Positions 21,070 through 33,727 are shown, counted from the stretch's first letter. The stretch is 64,000 nucleotides of DNA from Azolla caroliniana (GCA_043228905.1 JBHGNT010000002.1:19220001-19284000), one strand, 5' to 3'. Numbers and translations are program-made. Notes: generated by a model from the letters alone, not told the origin.

Positions 21070-22161
21070 TATATGGGCAACATTTGCAAAGCTCAAGGAG
21101 AAGTATTGGTGGCCGGGTGTTTACAAAGATGTAGCAAGCTATGTTGAAACATGTGAGCAATGCCAATTATACTTGAATATTCAACATAGGGATGAACTTC
21201 ATCCAACATATCCATTATCAATGCACTATAAGTGGTTGGTAGACATAGTGGTTATGCCAATGGGATTGGGGAAAATGAAATATCTCATGCTAGCAAGAGA
21301 GGATCTCACCAACCAAGTAGAAGGACGGGCGTTAGGGAATAAAACAACTTCGGCGGTTTGTAGGTTTCTCCTTGAAGATGTTATTTGTCGATACGGATGT
21401 GTCGGCAAAATAGTGGCCGATAGAGGAGAATTAGATACGAATGAAGCTAAAGAGTTCTTTTCAAGAATAGGCGTCACATTATCGCTCACCATGGCATACA
21501 ACCTGGACGCAAATGGGAAGGTAGAACGAGGACGTAGTCCAATTGTAAAAGCTCTAGCAAAGGCTTGCGACGGCAAAATGGGAAATTGGCCACGATTACT
21601 ACCTTATGCATTTTGGGCAGATAGAACTACACATAGCACGATTATGGGATATATGCCCGCCGAACTCATATTAGGACAAAAACCAATAATGCCTATTGAG
21701 CAAAGTGTTGCTTTGTGGACGTCTTTGCCATGGCAAGAGGAAATGAGTCGGGAAGACTTGCTAGCCACGAGGATTCAGCAATTAGAACAAAGGCCCGAAG
21801 ATGTCGAGTTGGCAATAGAACAGTTGCGCCAAGCTCGATTGAAGAACAAGGAGAATTTTGATAGAAAGCATCGTCTTTGACAAAGAAAAATTGAAGAAGG
21901 AGATTGGGTTCTTGTCTATGATAGTAGTCTCAATAATCAATATAGCACTACTCGAAAGTTCGCAAAACGATGGTTTGGCCCGTATATGGTCAAGAAAATA
22001 GAAAGCAATGCAACCTATTTTTTAGCAGAGTTAGATGGAACTCGACTTGCTTTGCCAATAGCAAGGAAGAGGATCAAGATCTTTAAGAGAAGAGAAGCCT
22101 CAAATCTTGAGATCGAAGATCTAGATGATGTATCCTCGAACATCGAGGTTGAAGAAGAGTA
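21070..22161 (+). pseudogene. Gypsy A integrase, main part
   Basis: The frame continues the zinc finger cut at 5868: GIWATFAKLKEKYWWPG then CEQC. The core has the triad in VDIVVMPMG (Asp), IVADRGELD (Asp) and NGKVERG (Glu). A TGA at 21878-21880 breaks the C-terminal domain, which continues as GDWVLVYDSSL and FAKRWFGPYMVKK to a stop near 22159-22161. No chromodomain is visible at the end. Element E has the same protein on the opposite strand (47184-45982). The integrase would insert the element cDNA, but this copy is inactive. Confidence 0.88.
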
Positions 22162-22210
22162 ATTAAAAAAGAGGAACCTCACCACAATTGGCACATACCG
22201 GTGGATGTGC

Positions 22211-22228
22211 AGGTTTGGTGGGGGTAAA
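22211..22228 (+). other. Polypurine tract and 3'-terminal block of Gypsy A
   Basis: GGTTTGGTGGGGGTAAA precedes the LTR. The stretch before it (from about 22189, TTGGCACATACCGGTGGA) is also found in D and E just before their 3' LTRs. Confidence 0.8.
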
Positions 22229-23604
22229 TGTCGTATGGTTTTTCACACACGATATGAAAACTAGTAAAATAAATATTTACGATTAGCTTAATATATGGAT
22301 ATGGAAAGATAGATGTGTTCAAGAGCTTCATAGCGTATTTTACTACGCATAAAACGGATAAAAAAGTATCAAGTTATGCGAGTGTGAAGTTTGAAGAAAA
22401 GAAAAGAAAAGACAAAATTGTAAGATATCCCACATAGATAGGACAACATTGGAACCCAGAATATATAAGGGAAACCAAAACATATTTATTCTATCAATAT
22501 GTGGAGAATAGAATGTTCAAGGTGACTTGGGCTACACTATGTGGTGTGCACGCTTTGGGCGTACGCGCGTGTGCATGGTCGCGTGAATGTTTTCAGATGT
22601 ACGCGCGCATGGATGTCTTCGGATGTACGCGCGTGTGCAAGTTTTGGGCGCATGTGTGGACGTTTCGGACGGACGCGTGTGTGCGCACGGGCGCATGCGT
22701 GGATGCGTACACTACGGCACGGTCGAGCCTTTGGGCGTACGCACGTGTGCATGGCCGTGTGGACGTTTTCGGACGTACGCGCGCATGGACATCTTCAGAT
22801 TTACGCGCGTGTGCAAGTTTCGGGCGCATGTGTGGACATTTCGGACGGATGCGTGTGTGCGCACGTGCACATGCGTGGATGCGTACACTACGGCACGATC
22901 GAGCTTTTTGCGCGCGGATGCGTACACGGTGCAGGTTGGACGTGCACGCGCGTGGATGCGTACACTACTACGCGGTTGGGACTTTTGCGTGCGGACGCGT
23001 CTACGGTTTGGTTGCAACACACGTACGGATTGCGCACGGGCTAAACTTTATGGATGATTGTGTCATTTGGCCGAATTATACGGACAATCGCATGCAACCA
23101 AAAGCCAAGGCCATGCAACTAAAAATAGAGGCCATCCAACTAAAAGTGGGCATGCAAAGTAACATTGGGGAGGAGGATCAACGAGGAGCTCGATATATGT
23201 CCCATTTTTTTCCTCCTAGTTTTTTTTTTCCCCCCTTCTTTCTTCTTCCCTCTCGGATTCGAGAAACAAATTATCTCACATATTGATATCAAACTCCTAG
23301 CTTTGTTTACTCGACTTTTCTGGTCAAAAATTATCTCTCATATTCATATCGGACCACTCCTTGCATGGTTGTTGGCTCCTTTCTTTGGAAAATTAATCTC
23401 TCATTTGCATACCTAACCCATTGTAACACGATTCTAAAATTATAAAGAATCAATTTTCTTTTGCAATAAACTAATGATTTGTCTCTCCCACTTGTCTTAT
23501 GCTTAAAACTTGCTTTTGTTGTACCTGTTGCTCTAAATCCTTCTAGTCCAGAACCCCCGCGGTTCCGTCTCACGATCCGCACATAGTGACGGATTTTCAC
23601 GACA
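22229..23604 (+). repeat. 3' LTR of Gypsy A
   Basis: This is a 1376-bp LTR, TGTCGT to ACGACA, matching 1-1272. It contains a CG-rich 176-bp unit twice in tandem (about 22554-22729 and 22730-22908) where the 5' LTR has it once. It has three 21-bp units (about 23090-23155) where the 5' LTR has six. Confidence 0.92.
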
Positions 23605-24358
23605 CCACGACAAAAAATGACTCAACACATACACATCACAAGCGCATCCGGACATGTCGAAATCTAAAGACAACAACATAAAAATATGCACACCGAATTT
23701 TTCTCATATATATTTACAAGGGACACATGTTACAATGCCAATTTCAAGCCAGTCTAATACCGAACGGATACAACAGCCGTTTACAAGCAAGCGCCAGTCG
23801 GGGAGCACTCCGGCTCGCCTACGCGAGTGTAACCCTTGCACTGAAGACAGGCGTTCCTACTGAAGCACAACAACTGCTTACCACCAAGCTGCCAGTCGGG
23901 GAGCACTCGGGCTCGCCTACGTGAGTGGGGTCTTGCACAGGAGACAGAGCTCCGAACGGGAACCCTTAGAGTACAAGAACTCACAACAATGCAACCCTAA
24001 CAGAAAGGAAACACCGAACCCTAGTATACAAACTAACAAGACTCCACTCAAAAGAGAAAACCAACCCACATGACGACGACGAAGAAGACCTAAAGTGAAA
24101 TAAGCAAATAAAAAGACGAGAAAACTACCAAACCCTAGATGTAAGTGGTATACCCTCCTAACTCAAAATGGGCAACCCCTCATAACAGCCCCTTCCTCTC
24201 CTTTTATAGTCCAAGGAGGGAAGGACGTTACAATGTGGGATAAATATCTCCTTTTTTATTTTATACACCTTTTCGAATGTACATGTGCACACGGTGCACA
24301 TTGCCGACTTTGCCCATTCCACCTGGTTTTCTCACCGTAGTCAGAAATCTTCACGACA
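23605..24358 (-). repeat. Antisense LTR remnant related to D/E LTRs
   Basis: In minus orientation it starts TGTCGTGAAGATTT, nearly the start of the D 3' LTR, and contains the shared promoter context CCCTCCTTGG...CTATAAAAGGAG (minus strand, about 24195-24220). No internal element sequence follows on either side, so it is a solo LTR or fragment. The left boundary is uncertain because Gypsy A ends there and may have inserted into it. Confidence 0.6.
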
Positions 24359-24695
24359 ACGTGTCTCCAAAGCGCCTAGTAAATTTGATGATTATGTAAT
24401 GCTATCAGATGCCGGTTAGCCTTCAAGTTATAATGAAACCATATCTATCCACGATGATGCTAAGTGGAAACAAGCAGTATGGAAAATGAGTTGGATAGTA
24501 TCCATAAGAATGGAACTTGGGATTTAGTACCTTTGCCAAAAGGTAGGAAAGCACTACCATGTAAATGGGCGTATGAATAGAAATACACATCTGATAGTGT
24601 TTGTCCCAAGTATAAAGCTCGCATTGTCGCAAAAGTTTTTAAACAAGAACAAGGAGTTGATTTCGATGAAATCTTCTCTCCAGTAGTCAAGATGA
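24359..24695 (+). pseudogene. Copia reverse transcriptase fragment
   Basis: Readable pieces are DDAKWKQA, GTWDLVPLPKGRKALPCKWAYE and KYKARIVAKVFKQEQGVDFDE, the N-terminal part of a Copia RT. The frame is broken and the piece stops after FSPVVKM at about 24695, before the catalytic box. It is followed by gag sequence of a Copia element, the wrong order for one element. Confidence 0.75.
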
Positions 24696-25896
24696 CAGGG
24701 CGACAGAACCGGTCGAAAATGCCCGACAAGGTGATTTCTGCACTCAATGCAGAAAAGCAGGTCACAACTTTTCTGACTTCTAGTCTATCAAGAGAAAAGA
24801 GAGTGGTTGGTGATATGAGTGGAACCTAGGACGATCCGACTCGAACCGTTCTCCCGTCGACCAAATCAATGTTGCCGACTTTTGATTAGGAGAAATCCTC
24901 TCTCAAGAGGATTCGATGATCGGATAAGTCCTCTACAGTGTGCAAGATGCACACACATGGTTACTAGACTCTAGTGCCACATTTCACATGACCCCTAATA
25001 TCAAATTGTTTTCGAACTATTCAGTCGATGCTAATGACACAATCCGACTACACAATGGGCCGGAGTGCAGAATTGCAATAATTGGCGAAGTACCAATCCG
25101 ATTGTCAAATGCAAATATGATCACCCTACACCAAGTTTGGTATGTACCCGATCTAAAAAGGAGTATGGTCTCCATCGACATGTTAGTTGAAGACAAGTAC
25201 CAAATGACTCTCAATGGGTCGACATAGATGATCAGCCGAGGAAACCTGAAGATCAGAAGTGGATACAAGTACAACAACTTCTATCAATAATGGCAATCAA
25301 TCTAGAAGGGGCCGTGAACGTAGCCGAATTGACCTATCCGAACTTATGCCATGGCCGACTTGGTCATATGTCGCAAGCCGGATTGGACCGACTAGTGGCA
25401 ATCAACTACATTCTAAAACTCCTAGCGAAGACGAACTTCTATGAGCATTGTCGATACGGCAAACAGACCCAAAGTCCACACTCTTTCCATTATGAGATGG
25501 TAAGACAACCCCTAGAGCTGATCCATACAGACATATGTGGGCTAATGCCCGAAAAATCACTAGGTGGCTGTTGGTACTTCATCACGTTTGTAGATGACTA
25601 TACACGGAAGGTCTAGGCTTACTCCATTAGGTCCAAAGACGAAGCACTCCAAGCCTTCACTCGACAATTAGTCGAAGTGGAGAACCGATCAGAATATCGA
25701 GTGAAGACACTTTGATCCAACAACGGAGGTGAGTACACCTCTCAAGCCTTCAAACAATACCCATCCAACAAAGGGATCTAACACCAAAAGATTGTTCCAT
25801 ACATACCCATGCAAAATGGAGTGGCAGAACAGATCAATCGAACAATCCTAGAGAAGGTGACGGAAATGCTCCAGCAAGCCGAACTAAAAGCTTAGC
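24696..25896 (+). pseudogene. Truncated Copia element: gag knuckle, protease and integrase
   Basis: A degenerate zinc knuckle (CTQCRKAGHNFSDF, last Cys replaced) lies near 24745. Protease follows with WLLDSSATFHM (about 24957), where Ser replaces the usual Gly of the catalytic triplet. GAG-pre-integrase (LCHGRLGHMSQAGLDRL) and integrase core (HTDICGLMPEKS, NNGGEYTSQ, NGVAEQINRTILEKVTEML) come next with several stops. The element ends abruptly at about 25896, where Gypsy G sequence begins. Confidence 0.8.
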
Positions 25897-27694
25897 TCTT
25901 TTGCACAATGGAGACATTTTTTAGAGGGATCTTCTCATCAAATCACCGTATTCAGTGATCACAAAAATATTGCCTACTTCGAGGATGCTCATGTATTAAA
26001 TCGATGACAAGCTCAGTGGGCCCAATTCTCCACTCATTTTGACTTCAAAATTACATATCGTCCTGGGAAGTAGCAAGGGAAGGCAGATGTATTATCGCGA
26101 TGCTCATATCTAGCACCTCGTCCCGGTGATCCAACATTCGATAATCAAAAGCACGTAATCTTGGGACCAGCACGACTACAAGCAACATGGATTTTTGACA
26201 CTCCATTGGATTCCCACCTTATCGATACCATACGTGAAGAATTGAAGACAGATGCTTTCGCTCAAGCCATTCTAGCACAAATTGATCCCTCTCGGCATCC
26301 TGTTTACAGTCGCAACGACTAGGTATGGATTATCGACAATTCGAATATCATGATGGATAACTATTCTTTAAGAAACTCTTGTATGTTCCCAATGGTTCTT
26401 GCCGCCTTCGAGTAGTCCAAAATTGTCATGACACATATACAGCTAGACATATTGGTAGTACTAAAACGTTGGATTTAGTACAACAATCATTTTGGTGGCC
26501 TCATATGCGACGATTTATCGAAGACTATGTTTGGACATGTGATACATGTTATAGAGGAAGGATGCCAAGAAATCATCCATATGGTTTATTGGCACCATTA
26601 CCAATTCCAAGCAAGCCGTGGCGGTCCATTTCTCTAGATTTTATCACAGATCTTCCGATTTCAAAGGGATTCGATGCGATCTTCACAGTAGGAGATTGAT
26701 AAACTAAGATGGCACATTTCCTACCTTGTACTAATGAAATCATTAGTGAAGAAACCGCAGAAATTGTTATGTGTGAGGTATTTCGGCACCATGGCCTCCC
26801 AACTAGTATCATCAACGACCGTGGACCTCAATTCGTCTCGAACTGCTGGAAGCATCTTTTCAAAATGCTCAAGTTCACTTGTAACCTCTCCTCCGGCTAT
26901 CACCCTCAAATAGATGGACAAGCGGAACGAACAAATCAAACACTGGAACAATATCTTCGGTGTTTTCTAAGCTATCAACAAGATGATTGGGCGGATATTA
27001 TCCACTTTGCGGAATTTGCTTATAATAACTCTATCCACTCATCGACTAGGGTTACATCATTTTATGCTTATACGGACTATCATCATTGATGTTGTGTATT
27101 AGAAACTCTAGAGTTACCCCCAAATCCTCATGCAGAGGTTCATTTGGAGCGTCTACACAAGAAAGAGGCAGACCTATCTACCCATTTATATTAATCTCAA
27201 CAAACACAGAAGGATTATTCGGATCTTCATTGGCTTCCATCCTATTTTAACATTGGAGATCGGGTATGGCTATTACGACGACACATCAAGCCTGCTCGAC
27301 CATGCGATTAATTGGATTATCGACGATTAGGTCCTTTCCGTATTATCGGGAAAAATTAATGATGTCACTTTTCGTCTTGATCTACCTCCACAGCTATGGA
27401 TACATCCGGCTTTTCATAGTTCTCTCCTTGAACCCTATCAAGACAACACTATTCGGAATTGTATTACACCACCTCCACCCCCAATCCAGCTTGAAGCAAG
27501 ACCAGAGTAGGAAGTTGTTGCCATCATCAATTCCAAGATTGTTCCCAACAAGCTCTACAACTTGGAACTAGTCGAGAATGTAGCAAATGTTCGAGCTCTT
27601 ATTCAGGACTTCCATCAACAATATCCCTTCAAACCAAGTCCTCAATCTAAGACGACTTATTCCACTCGTTGTCTTAAAGGGGGAGCGGGGGTAG
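25897..27694 (+). pseudogene. Gypsy G: end of RNase H and integrase (5'-truncated)
   Basis: The first part reads, with stops, like the end of a Gypsy RNase H (VFSDHKNIAYFEDAHVLNR, then YRPGK and GKADVLSRC). The integrase zinc finger (HDTYTARHIGSTKTLDLVQ... CDTC) lies at about 26430-26560. The core shows SLDFITDLPISKG (Asp), INDRGPQFVS (Asp) and HPQIDGQAERTNQTLEQYL (Glu), broken by a stop near 26698. This is the style of plant Gypsy elements of the chromovirus type, though no chromodomain was seen. A purine run at 27676-27694 precedes the LTR. Confidence 0.82.
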
Positions 27695-28028
27695 TGTCAT
27701 GATATAGCATGGTATGGCTTCAAAAGGATTTGAAACTGTAACTTTGTGTCACATGCGTCGAAGCCCTACCATTAAGCTATACATTGTAATACGAAAAGTA
27801 TTGTTTTCATTTATTGTTTCACTTAGGAAATCCATGTATATTCTAGATTTCTGTGGAACATTCTAGAAATGTCAAGAACTCCTAAGCACACTATAAAAAG
27901 AGGCACATGGCATTATTGAGAACCAATTCAGTTCAATGTCAGTCTTAAGCCTCCTAATTGTTCTTGTATCTTTCTCTTTATAATATATATCTTCTATTGC
28001 CATCATCCCTCTCTCTCTCTCTCCAACA
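27695..28028 (+). repeat. 3' LTR of Gypsy G
   Basis: This segment of about 334 bp runs from TGTCATGATATAGC to CTCCAACA, directly after a polypurine tract. A TATAAAAAG box lies at about 27891. No second copy is in the window, so the far boundary is inferred from the TGT...ACA ends and from LINE coding sequence starting at 28030. Confidence 0.7.
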
Positions 28029-30477
28029 TAGGAAATCAATGAACCACACAGGATTGAGAGCCGAGCACATCATATATGCTCGACAGTGCCTAGCCCCCTT
28101 TCTCACTCTAATCTTCAACCACGCCCTCGCTGAGGGTTTTCCACCACAATGGACCATGAACACAGTGGGCCCTATACATAAAAGAGGGGACCCAATGGAC
28201 CCAAATACATATAGAACCATTATGATAGGTCATACGCTCGCTAAACTATATGGTGTGGTAATGGAATCGGAGCTCAACGATTATATGGAAACATTAAGTC
28301 TTCGAGCACCTGAGCAGGCTGGCTTTAGACAAGCCTTCTCCACTATTGACCATATTTTCACACTTAGGTGCTTAATTGACCGACGAAGGCTCATAAGAAG
28401 AAACTATAGTGTTGCTTTGTGGACTTCCGCGAAGCCTTTGACACAGTTCCTAGGGAGAAGTTGTTTGATAGACTTAAGAGTTTGGAGATACCAAATGACA
28501 TTATTTGGGCCATTTATGCCCTATATGAGCAAGTCTCTGGGTGCATAAGATGCCCATGTGGCCTATCCGATTGTTTCACTAGCACCATTGGTGTAAAACA
28601 AGGTTGCCCCCTATCACCGACTATTTTTGGGATCTACATTGATGAGATCATTGATTTTATTGCTCGTAACGGAGGCAAGGGAGTAGCTATTGGGGATATG
28701 AAAGTTAGTCTCTTACTCTACGCACACAACATTGTCTTGCTCTCGGAGTCGGAACATGACCTACGAAAGCATCTTAATGCCCTAGATGACTTTTGTACAC
28801 AACGAGGATTGGTAGTGAATCTAGCGAAAACTAAAGTCCTTATCTTTCATACAACATCCCGAGTTAAGAGTAAATGTCACCTAATCCTCTCTCATAAACT
28901 GGTTGAGGTAGTTGGATCATATGTATACTTGGGAGTCACTTTTAGTGCTCGCTCAGGTAAATTCTCACCCAGGCAACCAAAGATAGGCTAACGAGAGGGT
29001 ATGCATCCCTCTCACTCTTAGAGAGCCAATGCCACCAGGCATACTTTCAAGAGCCACGGACTAAGGGATGACTCTTCGACTCATTAGTGACCCCTTACCT
29101 CATGTATGCATCAGTAGTATGGGCTACAGGTCTACCATCTTTCATGTGGACGTAATTAGAGAGACCTTTGGTGACGATGTTATCACGTCAATTCCGAAGC
29201 AAATCGATTGTACCACATGACATTATTAGAGAAAAGTTCAGTCTGCCCCCGATGTTAGTAGAAACATTGTTTCAAGTGGTAGTTTTTATTCATCGGATAC
29301 ATAACCAACCACAAGATAGGATATCCCGTCGAGCCTTTGATGCATCCTGATCCCTACATGCGTCTGGAGACACTAGCTCTTGGTATAGCACTGTGGTGAG
29401 TTGGTTACTTGCAAACGGCATAGACATTAATAACCTACACCCCCTTAAGTACAACAATGGGACTGATCAAACTCTAATATCTCATGAAGACTATAATAAA
29501 GTGATACGCCAAGAAATATGGCAAATTTACACTCGATATAAATGGATCACCCCACGAGAGCCACTCCCATCTAAAATGTTGTACTATAAGGAACACTTCT
29601 TGCACTTCTCTCAGTTAGGTTTTATTACACGACCAAGATATCTAGGTACATTCTTATCAAATGCACTAAGGGTGGCCATTGGACAACTTAGGATATCATC
29701 TCACCAACTTGAGATTGAGAATGGTCGGGCTAATAGAGTCCCTAGAGAGGAAAGGCTATGTAGGTTGTGCAACATAGAGATAGAGGATGAGTATCACTTC
29801 ACATGCAAGTGCCCAACTTATGCCGAGATATGAGTGGAATATCAAGACATATTAGGACCCTCTCCCACCATCTCCAAACTATTAGATACCCCGGATGTAA
29901 AGAGACTAGGTAGGTATATCTTAGAGCTAAAACAACATAGGGAGAATAAATTACAAAGTGTTAACCATAACCCTTTTACTATTCATCAACTTGTAACTAG
30001 TGTAATTTTTCAGGAACAAGGGGAGACGATGAATGTGGATACACTTACGCCGCTCGGCCTCTCTCTTGAGGAAGACGAAATGCAAAGAACATCAAACGCC
30101 CTCAGATGTTGGGCTTCAAAACAAGTCGACACGGAATAGAAAGGATTAAGAAGATAAGGGAACGTGAGCTACGTCGACTAGAAGCTATGGTTGGGGTACC
30201 TTTTACATTGGGGCCACGGGCCACATCCACATCACAACCATTTGACCTCCCGCTTCTCCTCGAGAGATTTGGATGGAAATGAAATTAGGCCTAGTATAAC
30301 ATCATTTTCATTGTAGAACATGTTTGTTATTTTACTAGAACTATTTAACTTAAAACTCTATTTTTATTTTTATTTTTATTTTTTACTTTCGATGAATGGG
30401 TAAATATCCCATTTTTTGTTGTAAACCATTTGTCTCATGGGCCAATTTTGGCCTTAGAAGATGTTAATATATCTTTC
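28029..30477 (+). pseudogene. 5'-truncated LINE (family I, copy 1): RT and C-terminal zinc region
   Basis: The RT fingers region reads NHTGLRAEHIIYARQCLAP and PNTYRTIMIGHTLAKLYG. After a frameshift near 28430 come DFREAFDTVPREKLFDRL and GVKQGCPLSPTIFGIYIDE. The catalytic box reads YAHN where Y-A-D-D is expected. A C-terminal part at 29393-30139 has a CRLCN...HFTCKCP zinc-like motif. The 3' end matches the copy at 53294-54335 up to TTAATATATCTTTC. No endonuclease or ORF1 is present. It is abutted by the Gypsy G LTR. Confidence 0.85.
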
Positions 30478-31133
30478 TTTCTTCTCTCTCTCTCTCATTC
30501 CACACCGTCTTTTCCTCTTTAGTACTCATCCTCCTCTACTTCTAGTACCAATTCCGTCTCCGTGTTTAGTACTATTCCTGACAAGTACATTCAATGAACT
30601 TAGCCCAGTAAGACCCGAATTTGCCGAGTTCGATTTCAAGTGTCGATTTTAAGATGGCGATCACATTCTGTGCCGATTATTTAGGTTGATCCTGATTTGG
30701 GTGATTGCAATGATGAGAGGGACGGGGCTGACTAGTCCTCCCGATTGTCGTTCAATCAAATAAAGCACGGATTGGGGTAGTTCCTTCGAGTACAAACTAC
30801 TACAAGTGATTCCGACGAATGAGTGAATAGTGTCGATTGACCTATTCGATTGTCATCTTATGTGATGTAGTATGGTTGAGGCAGAGCCTTCAAAATAAAA
30901 TCTCAGTCCAAATGTCTACAATCACAGGGGTAAAGTACGCCCAACTGGCTTACTTTAATGGTGATTTAGAGCAATGGAGTGTAGGTTTTGCGGGTGTTTC
31001 TCTTCACACAAAAAATGATCTTGTAGAGAGTTGCCAACTGAGATCTTCACGATGTACAGAGGGAGAGTTGCTAATGGAGACTAACTAGAAGGCGGCAATA
31101 GAATCGAAAGAAACGCCAAGCTCTAATACTAGA
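30478..31133 (-). other. Non-coding stretch, possible interior of a decayed minus-strand LTR element
   Basis: No protein motif is recognisable on either strand. At its right edge the minus strand reads TAGTATTAGAGCTTGG directly inside an LTR-like end at 31134. That resembles an initiator tRNA-Met primer site with changes, so this may be the 5' leader of a minus-strand Copia element. Confidence 0.35.
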
Positions 31134-31381
31134 TGTTGAGAACGCGACCGTTTAGGTGCGGAACAATCTCTACTTCGTCTAGTGAAAGATCATTAACAGG
31201 TACATGTAAAGTAGATTGATGATAACAAGCAACTGAATCACGCAACAAGATTAACACAAATGCAAGCAAAAGAAAAGAAACTAGAAACTATAGGCACAAG
31301 ATGAACTACCACTTCAAAGTAGGTTACAAAGCCCATTATATACTAATTGGGCTAGGGCAACTACCCTTTGACATATTTACA
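31134..31381 (-). repeat. Probable Copia LTR (minus strand)
   Basis: On the plus strand it runs TGTTGAG to TTTACA, i.e. TGT...ACA also on the minus strand. A TATA-like box (minus, about 31335-31345) lies in the expected place, and a primer-site-like sequence flanks the low-coordinate end. No partner LTR was found in the window. Confidence 0.5.
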
Positions 31382-33190
31382 GAGATGTCCTAAATCTAGT
31401 TTGTCTTGGATACAATGTGAATACAGCCATTATAGACCAATATTCAATAGTGAGTATTGGTTGTACCTTTGCTTTATAATAGGTAGTAATGGTTGATTCA
31501 TCAAAAATTACACTTCTACTGCAGATGAACTTATTTGAAGTTGGATCGTAAAGTTGATAGGCTTTATATCCATGAGCATCACCATATCTTACGAAGATTG
31601 TTTTGTATGCCTGAGCATCTAGTTTGTTTCTCTTATTCTTAAATACACATGTGTAGGCCACACAACCAAATCTTCTAAGATCTTTAACATGTGGTTTATG
31701 TCCATACCATAATTCACATGTTGTCATTATCCTATTGAACGAAGATAGACTCGATTTTGTAGATAGCATGTTGTACCAACAACTTCTTCCCAAAATTTTG
31801 AAGGTAGGTGGCGACTTGGAGCATGCTTCCAACGGTGTTTAGAAGACTTGTATATTTTGATTTTGCTATTCCATTTTGCTATGAAGTATGAGGTGTTGAA
31901 ATGCAATGGAGAAATCCATGGGCTTGGTATAATTCCTAAATGCACTAGAGCAATATTCATGCCAACCATCGGTTTGTAATTGTTTAATGGATCTTCGTGT
32001 TATATTCTCTACTAATTGGATGTAATTTTTGAATGCTTGAATTGCTTGATCTTTGGTTTTTAGAAAGGTTATAAGTGTAAAACGACTATAATAATCAATG
32101 AAGGTAATAAAATAATGAGATCTAGTTAAATTGATTTTGTAGGGAAGGCTCCATAAATGTCCCTATGTAGAAGTTTTGTCTAACAAACAAAAGATTCTTT
32201 GTGATTCCTGGAACGAAATAGACATTACCAATTTTAAATTGTTTTTCCTTTTTCCGAGCGCTTATTTCATTCTTATTGTTCCCAAAACAGACATTAGTGG
32301 GAATTGCTAGTAGAGTGTAATCGGAAAGCCAATATTTTTTTGTTAAATGGTGTGTAGCTCCCATATCAAAATATCATGTATTATTTTATTGAGTTGACAT
32401 TTGTATTCTTACAAGGAATGCTTCCACAAAGAAGGATCAAATAAGATCATAATATCCCTCTTCTTTATCATCATATACTTCATGATAATTAATAGAGCAA
32501 TCTTTGTTTCCTTCACTTTCTTGGTAATATTTTAACTCTGTGCTTGAACTTTAGGTTTGTACCGATATTGTAATAGTTTGTTTCTAAAATTTTTGTTGTT
32601 GTTGCATTCGCCTCTTGTGCCACTTGGTTTATGAAATTGATGACAAATTATATTTGAGAATCTCATACCTCCTTGCTTTGGTTGTGTACGTTTGAGGGAC
32701 CTTGAGTTATAGATGGTCATGGACAATAAAATGTTTGCCTCATTGTGTATGCTATCATGGCTGATGTGTTTTTAGAGGCATTAGGTTGACGTACTTGTCT
32801 CCTTGCATCTTCTTGTCAGATGTAATTTATGAAGTCGTTGAGGCTTAGATTGTGATTTTCATTTTTAGTAGTGACAATGTGACTCCAAGAATTTGGCAAG
32901 GCACCAAGAAGTAACAACCTTTTACGAATCATCACTTATTAACTACTCCATTCGAGATAGTTTGTGTTCGAAAGTTTGTTGATGTTTGCTTGTCTATTGC
33001 TAAAATTTAGGGTTGTTGCGGACACTGAGGATAATGCATGGGCCAACGATGGTTGTAATTGGTTGTTGAGATGAACATTAAACAAGGATGATGCAAGACT
33101 TTTAAATGGTGATTGTTTATTTATACTCCTTAATTTGGTTAGCATGTAGGAGTATGAGAATAGTATACATAAGAGATTTGTATAGACTTA
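31382..33190 (-). pseudogene. Decayed minus-strand Copia element J: gag, protease, integrase pieces
   Basis: Reading downwards: a gag start (NKLSNTNYLEWSS, about 32945), a degenerate knuckle region (MRFSNIICHQFHK), protease-region MGATHHLTKKYWLSDY (about 32360), KNLLFVRQNFYIGT, then integrase C-terminal DLRRFGCVAYTCVF and YKAYQLYDP near 31600. The reverse transcriptase is missing and many stops occur. The domain order fits Copia. The right flank (33190-33860) is LTR-like. Confidence 0.7.
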
Positions 33191-33689
33191 ATAATATGAA
33201 TATGGCAACGATAAACAGTAAATTCAGATGTGAACCACAAACACTAAAAACCAGATACACACGATTTACGTGGAAACCCTCTCTTGGGGCTCAAGGCCAA
33301 CAAAATTGTTCACTATAAGGTGAGAGTATATAGCGACCAGATTACAAAGCTCCCTAGCTTGTCCAGGGAGAGTCTCAAGAAACAGAGTGATGTCAGAAAC
33401 CTAGAGAAGACAAGACTTACAATAGAGCAAGAGAGTATGTATCAGAACGAGAATACCCAGTTTAGAAGCACAGGCACCACAGGTCGTTGTCTAAAACCAC
33501 TTCTAGGGTTCTCTGTTCTTCTATTTGTGTCTCAGCTTCACACTCTCTCTATCTCTATCTCAGTCAGCAATAGTCTCAACTATCTGCTCTCTCTATATAT
33601 TCTTCTCTAACGCGCGCAGGTAATGATATACACATAAAACCTAACTACTATATATATATATATATATATGTATGTATATCTATCTATCC

Positions 33690-33727
<38 letters not shown>

